The notes below the pieces were generated by a model. The model ran no database searches and was not told the DNA's origin. It saw only the letters and a list, made by a program, of their open reading frames with translations. 64,000 bases of DNA from Flagellimonas flava (GTDB taxonomy: Bacteria; Bacteroidota; Bacteroidia; Flavobacteriales; Flavobacteriaceae). Within the stretch, counting starts at the first letter, position 1; every line of letters begins with the position of its first letter. Below, one piece after another: positions 39,823 to 49,565 of this stretch. The position numbers and the translations under genes were made by a program. Where the stretch lies: positions 620,001 to 684,000 of the forward strand of contig NZ_FQWL01000002.1 in NCBI RefSeq assembly GCF_900129665.1. The letters are read 5' to 3'.

Positions 39823-42204
39823 ATGTTTAAGAACTATCTAAAAATTGCCTGGAGGAACCTTATCAAAAGAAAGGTGTTCACTGCCATCAATATCCTGGGA
39901 TTGGCCCTAGGTTTTGGAAGCAGTATCTTGATTTATCTGTTCTTAAGCTATCACCTTTCTTTTGATAATTTCCATGAAAACACCGACCGTATTTACAGAA
40001 TGGTCACAGAGGAACATAGAGATTATGTAGAATACGATCCCAGTGTTCCTCCTGCTTTTGCCAAAACTTTTTTGAATGACTACGATTATGCGGAAAAGGT
40101 GGCCAAAATTGTGGAATACGACGGTCTTGTAGTGGATGCCGAAAAAAACGGTGTTGTAAGCAAGTTTAAACAGGACATTGTTTTTGCAGAGGAGGATTTC
40201 TTTAAGATTTTCAACTATCCCTTAATCAATGGCAGCAATGAGATTTCATTATCAGCTCCAAACACAGCTGTGATAACCGAGTCTGCAGCGAACAAGATGT
40301 TCGGCAGAACTGATATTGAAGGTGAGAGTTTTGTGCTTGAAAATGATAAAACCATCGAAATTACCGGGGTGCTCAAAGATCTTCCCAAAACATCTTTTTT
40401 GCAGACCGAGGTGTTTGTGTCCTTTGACAATATCACGGATTTCTTTGAGTTTGCCGGTTCTGAAAACTGGAATGGCATTACCACCAATCTCAAATGTTTC
40501 GCTCTCTTGCACCCTAATCAGGATATTGCAGCCATAGAAGAGGCACTGACCGAGCTGCCCAAAATGCACCGGCCAAAAAGTAAGAACAAGCATGTGTACA
40601 AACTTCAACCGCTATCCACTATGCACCTCGATGCTACCTATGGAGGGTTGGACCCAACCCTGCTTTGGGTTTTTGGAATCATTGGTTTGTTCTTGATCAT
40701 TATAGCGTCCATCAATTTTATAAACATTTCAACTGCCCAAGCCTTTTATCGATCCAAGGAGATTGGTGTTCGTAAGGTCTTGGGAAGCATCAAAAAACAC
40801 TTGTTCTGGCAATTCCTTTCGGAAACCTTTGTTATCGGGTTGTTTGCCCTATTTCTTGGGGTGGGTCTTGCACTTCTTTTCATCCCGGCATTTAACGAGC
40901 TCTTTCAGATAAAATTGGCGGCTTCGGACCTTTTGAACCTTAAGTTTATCGCCTTTTTATCGTTGGTCCTGATAACCGTTTCTTTTCTATCCGGAAGTTA
41001 CCCGGGCTTACTATTGTCACGTATTGTACCGGTACTCGCCCTTAAAGGAAAACTCGATCACAACGATACTGGAGGTGCAACTACAAGACGGGTTTTGGTG
41101 GTCGCCCAATTTGCCATTTCCATAACCTTAATAGCGGCCACGCTTATCATTTCAAGACAAATTGACTATGCCATTAACACGGATTTGGGCTTTGATAAGG
41201 ACTTTGTGGTCATGGTGGACATCCCTACGGATATGGAACCTGTTCCACTTAAAGCGCTAAAAGAAAGATTGGGACAAATCCCGGGTGTGGAAAATGTTTC
41301 AGCCTGTTTGAGCAGCCCAGGTGCGGCCAGTAGTAATTGGGGTACCAGCTTAAAGTATAATAACAGGGGGGAGCATGAAGAATTTAGTATAGAAATCAAG
41401 GCAGGAGATCAAAACTACCTGAAAACCTTTGATATTCCTTTGGTAGCCGGCCGTAATTTTTTTGAAAATGATTCCCTTATTGAAGTATTGGTCAACGAAA
41501 GACTTGGTCAAAAACTGGGCTTGGAGTCTCCGGAGGAGATGATTGGTAAAAAACTTCAAGTTAGTGGAGACATCAACGTCAACATTGTAGGTGTTGTTCA
41601 AGATTTTCATGATACGGACTTTACCCAGGAGATAAACCCTGTTTTTATCGGGTCCAAAAATTCCTGGTTCTCGGAATTGGCGATTAAGATAAATAGTAAC
41701 AACACTGCACAGACCTTGGAGCAAATAGGTAATGAATGGGAATCTGCCTTTTCAGAATATATCTACGAGTACCGGTTTTTGGACGAACGTGTGGCCGAGC
41801 AATATGAAACTGAGCAACGCTATCTAAGCCTGTCCAAGGTGTTCTCGGTGCTGGCCATTATCATCGGATGTCTTGGGCTTTACGGATTGATACTCTTTTT
41901 TGTTGGGCAACGCACCAAGGAAATAGGAATTAGAAAAGTGCTCGGTAGCAACGTTGGGGACATTTTGACCCTGTTCACTGCCGACTTTTTCAAACTCATC
42001 ATTGTTGCAGGCGCTTTTGCGACACCCATAGCTTGGTACCTAATGGAACAATGGCTGCAGGGATACGCCTACCGAACGGAGATACATTGGTGGATATTTG
42101 CCCTTGCTATGATTTCCATTATGATCATCACCTTGATCACGATAAGCTATCAGACCTTAAAAGTGGCCTTGGCCAGCCCGGTAAAAAGCCTTAGAACGGA
42201 GTAG
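39823..42204 (+). CDS. MacB/FtsX-type ABC permease 1
   Basis: A 793-residue permease of the two-FtsX architecture. TM1 is about residues 17-41; a MacB periplasmic core-like domain (PCD) follows; the first FtsX helices start near 280 and carry the cytoplasmic coupling motif RSKEIGVRKVLGS. A second PCD follows TM5 (VLVVAQFAISITLIAATLII), and the last three helices start near 672 with RTKEIGIRKVLGS. The tail SLRTE is shared by the array. It is closest to permease 2 (the YETEQRYLSLSKVFS segment is the same in both). The ATG at 39823 begins the conserved MFKNYLKIAWRNL. Confidence 0.93.
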   Translation: MFKNYLKIAWRNLIKRKVFTAINILGLALGFGSSILIYLFLSYHLSFDNFHENTDRIYRMVTEEHRDYVEYDPSVPPAFAKTFLNDYDYAEKVAKIVEYDGLVVDAEKNGVVSKFKQDIVFAEEDFFKIFNYPLINGSNEISLSAPNTAVITESAANKMFGRTDIEGESFVLENDKTIEITGVLKDLPKTSFLQTEVFVSFDNITDFFEFAGSENWNGITTNLKCFALLHPNQDIAAIEEALTELPKMHRPKSKNKHVYKLQPLSTMHLDATYGGLDPTLLWVFGIIGLFLIIIASINFINISTAQAFYRSKEIGVRKVLGSIKKHLFWQFLSETFVIGLFALFLGVGLALLFIPAFNELFQIKLAASDLLNLKFIAFLSLVLITVSFLSGSYPGLLLSRIVPVLALKGKLDHNDTGGATTRRVLVVAQFAISITLIAATLIISRQIDYAINTDLGFDKDFVVMVDIPTDMEPVPLKALKERLGQIPGVENVSACLSSPGAASSNWGTSLKYNNRGEHEEFSIEIKAGDQNYLKTFDIPLVAGRNFFENDSLIEVLVNERLGQKLGLESPEEMIGKKLQVSGDINVNIVGVVQDFHDTDFTQEINPVFIGSKNSWFSELAIKINSNNTAQTLEQIGNEWESAFSEYIYEYRFLDERVAEQYETEQRYLSLSKVFSVLAIIIGCLGLYGLILFFVGQRTKEIGIRKVLGSNVGDILTLFTADFFKLIIVAGAFATPIAWYLMEQWLQGYAYRTEIHWWIFALAMISIMIITLITISYQTLKVALASPVKSLRTE

Positions 42205-42227
42205 GAAATGCATTGAAATAAAAAAAT

Positions 42228-44612
42228 ATGTTTAAGAACCATTTTAAAATAGCTTGGCGAAACCTTACCAAAAGGAAGGTCTTCACTGCCATTAACATTT
42301 TAGGATTGGCTATTGGGTTTGGCAGCAGTATTCTCATTTACCTATTCTTAAACTACCATCTTTCATTTGATAAGTTCCACGAAAATGCCAATAGAATATA
42401 CAGGGTCGTCACCGAGGAATATGCAGACATCTTAACGTATGAACCTTCGGTTCCACCTGCTTTTGCCAAGGAATTTCGCGAAAACTATGCCTATGCGGAA
42501 AAAGTGGCCAAAATAAATACATGGGAAGGAAACCTCGTTAGTGTTGATCAAGGGAATCAGGTAATCCAGCTAAAAGAAGATGCTGTCTTTGCAGAACCGG
42601 ACTTCTTTGATATCATGCATTTTCCCTTGATTAAATCCATGGGGTCCAGAACTTTGGATGAGCCCAATACCGCATATGTGAGCGAAAGCACGGCCAAAAG
42701 ATGGTTTGGAAACATTGATCCCCTGGGAAAAACCTTTGTTTTGGATAATAGGGAAACCATTGAGGTGATAGGTGTATTGGCAAATTTGCCGAAAACATCC
42801 ATGGTAAACCAGGGACTGTTCATTTCTTTTAAGACCTTGATTGCCCTAGAAGATTATGCCGCCTTGGAAACATGGAACGGTATGACCTCAGATTTACAAT
42901 GTTTGGTGCTTTTAAAACCCAACCAAAATGTAGCCCATATCGAAAAAGCATTACTGGAACTTCCAGAGAAGCATCGAAAAGGCTTTGCAAACAAACATGT
43001 TTATAAACTGCAGCCCTTGGCCGATATCCATCTAAATCCAAATTATTGGGGAATGGACCCCACTGTACTTTGGGCCTTTGGAATTATTGGTTTGTTTTTG
43101 ATTTTAATTGGGAGCATCAACTTCGTAAATATTTCAACGGCACAGGCCTTCACGCGTTCACGAGAAATAGGTGTTCGTAAAGTGCTTGGCAGTTTTAGGC
43201 ATCATCTTTTCTTGCAGTTTTTGTCCGAGACCTTTATAATTGGTCTTTTCGCAGCAGTTCTTGGGATTTGTTTGGCCGCGGCGGTACTTCCTCAGTTTAA
43301 CGGGCTTTTCCAAATAGAGATTACCCTCAGCGATTTATTGGGCTGGCGCGTCTTTGCTTTTCTCACTGTGGTTCTCGTTCTGGTATCATTCCTTTCTGGG
43401 AGTTATCCGGGTATTCTTATGTCGAGAATTGTTCCCGTTCTCGCTTTAAAAGGAAAGCTAAGCCAAAAAGATACTGGTGGAACAACGACCCGCAAGATAT
43501 TGGTGGTGGCCCAATTTGCCATTTCCATTGCCTTGATTGCTGCAACGGTCATCATTTCAAGGCAAATGGACCATGCCATAAACTCTGATTTGGGCTTTAA
43601 CACCGAATCCATTGTAATGGTGGACATCCCCACGGTTACCGAGCCTATCAAGATTAAATCCCTAAAACAACGATTTAAAAAAATAACTGGAGTACAGCAA
43701 GTAACGGCATGTCTCAGTAGTCCAGGAGCTGCCAAAAGCAATTGGACCACCGGTGTTAGATACCATAATAATCCAAAGGATGAAGCCTTCAACATCAATT
43801 ATAAAATGGGAGATATTGATTATTTGAATGTTTTTGGGCTGGACTTATTGGCTGGGCGAAATTATTTTGAAAGCGATAGCATCTCAGAAGTGCTCGTCAA
43901 CAAAAGATTTGGTGAAAAATTGGGAATACTTGACCCCGAGGAAATGATCGGTAAGAAATTCCGAGCCAATGGCGGCTATGTCCAAGGAACTATAGTGGGT
44001 GTGGTGGACAGCTTTCATGATGCAGATTTCAAACAAGAAATTAGTGCAGCTTTCATCGTCCAAAAGCCAAGCTCGTACAACGAAATTGCACTAAAAATAA
44101 GCCCGCAAAATGTAGAGAACACTTTAGGTCAAATTGAAACCCTTTGGTCCGATGCATTTCCTGGATATGTATACGAATATCGATTCATGAATGAACGGGT
44201 TGCGGAGCAATACGAAACAGAGCAACGCTATCTCTCACTATCCAAAGTGTTCTCAGGTCTTGCCATTTCCATTGGGTGCCTCGGGCTATATGGATTGATC
44301 CTGTTTTTTGTAGGCCATCGCACTCGTGAAATCGGGATAAGAAAAGTGTTGGGGAGCAGTGTCTCCAAAATTTTGGCCTTGTTCACGATGGATTTTTTCA
44401 AACTCATTTTAATAGCAGGTGTTTTGGCTACGCCAATTGCTTGGTACTTCATGGAGCAGTGGCTCCAGGGGTACTCATATCGAACTGAAATCCATTGGTG
44501 GATTTTCGCCATTGCCATTGTTTCAACTCTGTTCATAACCCTGGTAACCATCAGTTATCAAACCTTTAAAATAGCATTATCCAGTCCGGTGAAAAGCCTT
44601 CGGACCGAATAA
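42228..44612 (+). CDS. MacB/FtsX-type ABC permease 2
   Basis: A 794-residue permease and near relative of permease 1: same N-terminus (KVFTAINILGLAIGFGSSILIYLFL), same GIIGLFLI first-FtsX entry, and the same YETEQRYLSLSKVF before the second FtsX domain. Coupling motifs are RSREIGVRKVLGS and RTREIGIRKVLGS. Periplasmic halves are more diverged than the membrane parts, which is expected if they bind different partners. The gap of 23 nt from permease 1 contains no promoter-like sequence. Confidence 0.93.
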   Translation: MFKNHFKIAWRNLTKRKVFTAINILGLAIGFGSSILIYLFLNYHLSFDKFHENANRIYRVVTEEYADILTYEPSVPPAFAKEFRENYAYAEKVAKINTWEGNLVSVDQGNQVIQLKEDAVFAEPDFFDIMHFPLIKSMGSRTLDEPNTAYVSESTAKRWFGNIDPLGKTFVLDNRETIEVIGVLANLPKTSMVNQGLFISFKTLIALEDYAALETWNGMTSDLQCLVLLKPNQNVAHIEKALLELPEKHRKGFANKHVYKLQPLADIHLNPNYWGMDPTVLWAFGIIGLFLILIGSINFVNISTAQAFTRSREIGVRKVLGSFRHHLFLQFLSETFIIGLFAAVLGICLAAAVLPQFNGLFQIEITLSDLLGWRVFAFLTVVLVLVSFLSGSYPGILMSRIVPVLALKGKLSQKDTGGTTTRKILVVAQFAISIALIAATVIISRQMDHAINSDLGFNTESIVMVDIPTVTEPIKIKSLKQRFKKITGVQQVTACLSSPGAAKSNWTTGVRYHNNPKDEAFNINYKMGDIDYLNVFGLDLLAGRNYFESDSISEVLVNKRFGEKLGILDPEEMIGKKFRANGGYVQGTIVGVVDSFHDADFKQEISAAFIVQKPSSYNEIALKISPQNVENTLGQIETLWSDAFPGYVYEYRFMNERVAEQYETEQRYLSLSKVFSGLAISIGCLGLYGLILFFVGHRTREIGIRKVLGSSVSKILALFTMDFFKLILIAGVLATPIAWYFMEQWLQGYSYRTEIHWWIFAIAIVSTLFITLVTISYQTFKIALSSPVKSLRTE

Positions 44613-44632
44613 AATATCAAAAACGAACGATC

Positions 44633-47068
44633 ATGTTTAAAAATCACATTAAAATAGCCTGGAGGAGCCTTAAAAAGGCACCCTTCTTCACTTTTCTAAA
44701 CATATTTGGATTGGCGATAGGCATTGCTGGAGGACTTCTTATATCTCTTTACATATATGACGAACTCAGCTATGATACCATGTTTGCCGATGCAGATCGG
44801 ATACACCGGATAAATTCCGACATTAAATTTGGTGGGGAAGATCGCAAATTCGCCGTTTCGCCAGCGCCAATCGCGGAGGCCATCGAAAATGATTTTTCTG
44901 AAGTGGAACTCACCACCCGATTTAGAACCCGTGGCAGTGCTCTTATTAAACGCACCGGAACCGAAGTGAATGTGAAGGAACTACAATCCACTTTTGTGGA
45001 CTCCACATTTTTTAAAATGTTCGGGGTGCGATTGTTGGTAGGCGATCAGAAAACAGCGTTGACCTCACCTAACACAATGGTACTCACCAAATCCGCCGCG
45101 GAAAAGCATTTCAACATCAATGATGCATTGGGACAAACTCTAGAGATGAACAACAGTAGGACCTTTACAGTGACCGGGGTTATAGAGGACTTTCCTAAAA
45201 ACTCATTCCTAAGGGATCATACCGTATTCATGGCGATGGCCGGATTGGAGGACTCAAGAATTGTAAACTGGGGAAGTAATAATTATCAAACTTTTATTAA
45301 ACTCATTCCATCGGCCAGCGCTAAAGACATGCAGGAGCCTTTGCTTGACTTCTTGGGCAAGTATGTGATCCCAGGCGTTCAACAATTCATGCCCGGAATT
45401 ACCGAAGAGCAGTTCAAGGCAGCCGGAAACCATCTTAACTACAGCACCATCCCTTTAACAGACATTCACTTAAAGTCGGATCGGGTAGCCGAAATAAGCC
45501 CTAACAACAACATTCAAAGTATTTATATTTTAAGTTTCATTGCAACCTTCCTAATTGTGTTGGCCTGTGTTAATTTCATGAATCTTTCCACGGCCCATTC
45601 CTTGAAAAGGGCCAAAGAAGTAGGAGTAAGAAAAACACTGGGCTCCATCAAAGGGGAACTCATAAGGCAGTTTTTGGTAGAATCGGGTTTGGTGTCTTTT
45701 GGCGCCCTACTTTTTGCCATTATAATTGCCATGATCACGCTGCCTTTTTTTAATGACCTAGCTGACAAGGAAATTGCCTTTCCATATACCAACCCACTCT
45801 TTTGGATTATCCTATTTGCCATGGGAATCATCCTTGGGCTATTCTCGGGGAGTTATCCGGCCTTCTTCATGTCCAAATTTATCCCGGTTAAGGTTCTCAA
45901 AGGCTCCAATAGCAATAGTCTGGGTGGCGGCAAGGTTCGTAACGGTTTGGTCATTTTTCAATTTGCCATTTCCGTATTTCTCATTATCGGGACCTTAGTG
46001 GTCTATCAACAGTTGAAGTATATTCAAAATAAAGATCTTGGATTTTCCAAGGAGCAGGTGCTTATTGTCAATGACGTTTATACCATTGGTGATAAAATGG
46101 AGTCATTCAAAGAAGAGGTCAAAAAACTGGGATATGTGCAAAATGCCTCCTTGAGCAGCTTCTTCCCTACGCCCTCCCCTCGGGGAGACAGTACCTTTGC
46201 ACCCGAAGATGGGGCCACGGACCAAGAGAGGGCCGTAAGTATGCAGACATGGGGTGTGGATCATGATTATGTTTCCACCATGGGCTTTGAAATTATTGCT
46301 GGAAGGAATTTCGATCAGCAGTTCAAGGCAGATTCCCTTAGTATTATAATAAACGAATCTGCTGTGGGGACAATAGGTATGTCGCCAGAAGAGGTTATCG
46401 GAAAACGCTATACTCCCGACTTGGGAGAAGAAAACCCCAGATTCTTTACCATTGTTGGTGTGGTAAAAGACTTTCACTTTTCACCATTTCGGGAAGATAT
46501 TGAGGCACTTAGCCTTCATTTAAACAATTTCTCCGAGTCCATGGCCATTAAACTGAGAACCGCCGATTTTCAAACCGCTATTTCTGGGGTTGAGGATATC
46601 TGGAGTCGTTTGGCTCCTGGTCAGCCCTTTGATTACTATTTTATGGAAGACTCGTTCAACAAAACCTATAAGGCGGAGCAGCGGTTGGGCCGAATATTTT
46701 TCATTTTCACAACACTCTCCATTCTTATTGCCTGTTTGGGATTGTTCGGGCTTGCTGCCTTCAATGCCGAAAAAAGGACCAAGGAAATTGGGGTGCGCAA
46801 GGTTATGGGCGCCACAGTTGGGCAAATTACATACAGGCTCTCCGCCGACTTTCTAAAACTGGTGGGAGTGGCCATTATTATATCCCTCCCTGTGGGATGG
46901 TACGCCATGAACAAATGGCTGGAGGATTTCTCCTATCGAATTGAAGTGAAATGGTGGGTGCTGGTGCTCGCTGCAATCCTTGCTGTGGTCATATCTCTGC
47001 TCACGGTAAGTTATCAGAGTATTAAAGCGGCAATTGTCAATCCCGTGCAAAGTCTAAGAACCGAATGA
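44633..47068 (+). CDS. MacB/FtsX-type ABC permease 3
   Basis: An 811-residue permease, first of a second subfamily with permeases 4 and 5. N-terminal KKAPFFTFLNIFGLAIGIAGGLLISLYIYDELSYDTMF forms TM1 and the entry to the PCD. The first coupling motif is RAKEVGVRKTLGS with IRQFLVESGLVSF next to it, and the second is RTKEIGVRKVMGATVG. The pre-FtsX2 linker PGQPFDYYFMEDSFN is typical of this subfamily. First FtsX helices start near residue 294 and the last three near 691. The 20-nt gap fits an operon. Confidence 0.93.
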   Translation: MFKNHIKIAWRSLKKAPFFTFLNIFGLAIGIAGGLLISLYIYDELSYDTMFADADRIHRINSDIKFGGEDRKFAVSPAPIAEAIENDFSEVELTTRFRTRGSALIKRTGTEVNVKELQSTFVDSTFFKMFGVRLLVGDQKTALTSPNTMVLTKSAAEKHFNINDALGQTLEMNNSRTFTVTGVIEDFPKNSFLRDHTVFMAMAGLEDSRIVNWGSNNYQTFIKLIPSASAKDMQEPLLDFLGKYVIPGVQQFMPGITEEQFKAAGNHLNYSTIPLTDIHLKSDRVAEISPNNNIQSIYILSFIATFLIVLACVNFMNLSTAHSLKRAKEVGVRKTLGSIKGELIRQFLVESGLVSFGALLFAIIIAMITLPFFNDLADKEIAFPYTNPLFWIILFAMGIILGLFSGSYPAFFMSKFIPVKVLKGSNSNSLGGGKVRNGLVIFQFAISVFLIIGTLVVYQQLKYIQNKDLGFSKEQVLIVNDVYTIGDKMESFKEEVKKLGYVQNASLSSFFPTPSPRGDSTFAPEDGATDQERAVSMQTWGVDHDYVSTMGFEIIAGRNFDQQFKADSLSIIINESAVGTIGMSPEEVIGKRYTPDLGEENPRFFTIVGVVKDFHFSPFREDIEALSLHLNNFSESMAIKLRTADFQTAISGVEDIWSRLAPGQPFDYYFMEDSFNKTYKAEQRLGRIFFIFTTLSILIACLGLFGLAAFNAEKRTKEIGVRKVMGATVGQITYRLSADFLKLVGVAIIISLPVGWYAMNKWLEDFSYRIEVKWWVLVLAAILAVVISLLTVSYQSIKAAIVNPVQSLRTE

Positions 47069-47108
47069 GCCCATCAATCTGAATTTTCATCATCAAAAAA
47101 CATCAGTC

Positions 47109-49541
47109 ATGCTAAAAAATCATATCAAAATCGCCTGGAGGAGCCTTAAAAAGCAGCCCTTCTTTACTTTCTTGAACACCTTTGGTCTCGCCATTGGCAT
47201 GGCCGGCAGTTTGTTGATCGCTCTTTACATTTATGATGAGCTGCAGTATGATACCATGTTTACGGACGCTGACCGCATCTATCGCATCAACGCAGATGTA
47301 AAATTTGGAGGGTTAATGGAACAACTTGGGGAGGTTTCCGAACCCATGGCAGCGGCTTTAAAAAGAGACTTTCCACAAATAGAAGAAACAACACGCTTCG
47401 CTGATAATGGCAGTCTGATGCTAAGAAAAAGTAATGCCACAGTAAATGCAAAAGAGCTTTTCACCACCTACGCGGATTCCACTCTTTTTAAAATGTTCGG
47501 GCTAAAATTATTGGTGGGCAATCCAAACACAGCGCTAAAAGATCCAAACACCCTGGTTATGACCCGAACAGCGGCGGAAAAACACTTTGGTGTGAATAAC
47601 GCCCTCGGCCAAAAGATGGTTGTAAATAATACCCAGACCTATACCGTAAGCGGAGTATTGGAAGATTTTCCAAAGAATTCCTTTCTAAGAAACCATAGTG
47701 TTTTTATGAATATGGCCGGATATCCCAATATGCAGGTTGCGCATTGGGGAAGTCACAATTACTTCACCTTTATCAAACTCGTTCCTTCCGCAAATAGTTC
47801 AGAGTTGGATGCCTCCCTGGGCTCACTCATCGGAAAATATCTGATTCCATGGGTGCAGGTGTACTATCCGGGAATGACCGAGGAATCCTTTACAGCATCT
47901 GGCAACTATATAAACTATAGTACAATGCCGCTAAAGGATATTCATCTCTATTCCAGCAAAAAAACGGAAATGAGTCCCAATGGAACCATTCAAAACATCT
48001 ACATCCTTTCCTTTATTGCTGTCTTTCTTATTGTTTTGGCAAGCGTCAATTTCATGAATCTATCTACCTCCCACTCACTTAAGCGAGCCAAAGAGGTGGG
48101 TGTGCGAAAGACCTTGGGCTCACAAAAAAAGGATTTGGTAAGACAATTTTTGATAGAATCCGGGTTGGTCTCCTTTATCTCCTTACTGCTTTCCTTGGGA
48201 GTTGCCCTCCTTGCCCTACCCTATTTCAACGATCTGGCCGGAAAGGACATTTCCATTCCCTTTGGGAATCCAATGTTCTGGTTGATTTTAATCGCAAGCA
48301 CATTGGTGTTAGGGCTCTTTTCTGGAATGTATCCAGCATTTTTCATGTCCCGATTTATCCCTGTAAAAGTTTTAAAGTCTGGTGGACAAGGTGATGTTGG
48401 TGGTGGAAAAATCAGGAATGCCCTAGTGATTTTTCAGTTTGCGATTTCCGTTTTTCTAATTGTTGGAACCTTGACCATTTTTCAACAACTGCGTTTTATA
48501 CAAAACAAGGAATTGGGCTTTGAAAAAAGTCAGGTACTTGTCATTGATGACGTTCGGAATGCGGGAAATCAGGTACAAAGTTTTAAGGAAGAAGTCAAAC
48601 AACTGGCTCAGGTCACCAATGCTACCCTAAGCAGTTTTCTCCCTACCCCCTCGGTACGGAGTAGCAGCACATATTTTAAAGAGGGTGCACGTGATCAAGA
48701 GAATGCCATCAATATGGAGAATTGGAGAGTGGACCATGATTATCTTTCTACCCTAGACCTGGAAATTGTGGCCGGAAGAAACTTTGACCGGAACATTTCC
48801 ACCGATTCCGCGGCAACCATAGTAAACGAATCAGCTCTCGAAGTGTTGGGGGTTAGTGCAAATGAAATTATTGGCACTCGAATTTCCGCAGATTTGGGTG
48901 AAGAGAATCCTACCTATACAACTGTTATTGGTGTTGTTAAGGATTTTCATTTTGAATCCCTTAGACAACCTATAGAAGCATTATCACTCACCATTGGAAC
49001 CTTTTCCAACTCCCTGGCGATAAAGTTAAAAACCGAAAACTTAAGTGAGAGCATCTCCAGTATAGGGCGGCTTTGGGACAAAGTGGCTCCTGGTCAACCT
49101 TTTGACTATTATTTTATGGATGAATCTTTCAACAATACCTATCAAGCGGAGCAGCGGTTGGGTAAAATCTTCATGATATTCTCTGTGCTATCGATCGTGA
49201 TAGCCTGTCTGGGCCTACTGGGTCTTGCAGCATTCAATGCACAAAAACGAACCAAGGAAATTGGTGTTCGTAAGGTGCTGGGCGCTTCCGTCAGTCAAAT
49301 AACCTATAGACTTACCATCGATTTTCTAAGATTGGTTGGCATAGGCATTCTAATTGCTGTTCCTGTCGGATGGTTTTCCATGGATCAATGGCTACAGGAC
49401 TTTTCATACCGGATTTCAATTAGTTGGGACGTGTTTGTACTTGCTGCGACCCTCGCCGTGGGCACCGCCGTGCTTACCGTAAGCTACCAAAGTATTAAAG
49501 CGGCCATTGTTAACCCAGTAAAAAGTCTCCGGACAGATTAA
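47109..49541 (+). CDS. MacB/FtsX-type ABC permease 4
   Basis: An 810-residue permease very like permease 3 (same KKQPFFTFLNTFGLAIG start, RAKEVGVRKTLGS and RTKEIGVRKVLGASVSQ). It begins MLKNHIKIAWRSL. Its last 60 bp are nearly identical to those of permease 5, which suggests recent duplication or gene conversion. The 40-nt gap is the widest in the array. The periplasmic part carries DFPKNSFLRNHSVF like permease 3. No sign of frameshift. Confidence 0.93.
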   Translation: MLKNHIKIAWRSLKKQPFFTFLNTFGLAIGMAGSLLIALYIYDELQYDTMFTDADRIYRINADVKFGGLMEQLGEVSEPMAAALKRDFPQIEETTRFADNGSLMLRKSNATVNAKELFTTYADSTLFKMFGLKLLVGNPNTALKDPNTLVMTRTAAEKHFGVNNALGQKMVVNNTQTYTVSGVLEDFPKNSFLRNHSVFMNMAGYPNMQVAHWGSHNYFTFIKLVPSANSSELDASLGSLIGKYLIPWVQVYYPGMTEESFTASGNYINYSTMPLKDIHLYSSKKTEMSPNGTIQNIYILSFIAVFLIVLASVNFMNLSTSHSLKRAKEVGVRKTLGSQKKDLVRQFLIESGLVSFISLLLSLGVALLALPYFNDLAGKDISIPFGNPMFWLILIASTLVLGLFSGMYPAFFMSRFIPVKVLKSGGQGDVGGGKIRNALVIFQFAISVFLIVGTLTIFQQLRFIQNKELGFEKSQVLVIDDVRNAGNQVQSFKEEVKQLAQVTNATLSSFLPTPSVRSSSTYFKEGARDQENAINMENWRVDHDYLSTLDLEIVAGRNFDRNISTDSAATIVNESALEVLGVSANEIIGTRISADLGEENPTYTTVIGVVKDFHFESLRQPIEALSLTIGTFSNSLAIKLKTENLSESISSIGRLWDKVAPGQPFDYYFMDESFNNTYQAEQRLGKIFMIFSVLSIVIACLGLLGLAAFNAQKRTKEIGVRKVLGASVSQITYRLTIDFLRLVGIGILIAVPVGWFSMDQWLQDFSYRISISWDVFVLAATLAVGTAVLTVSYQSIKAAIVNPVKSLRTD

Positions 49542-49565
49542 TGGACAATCTTAAAATGAAAAGTT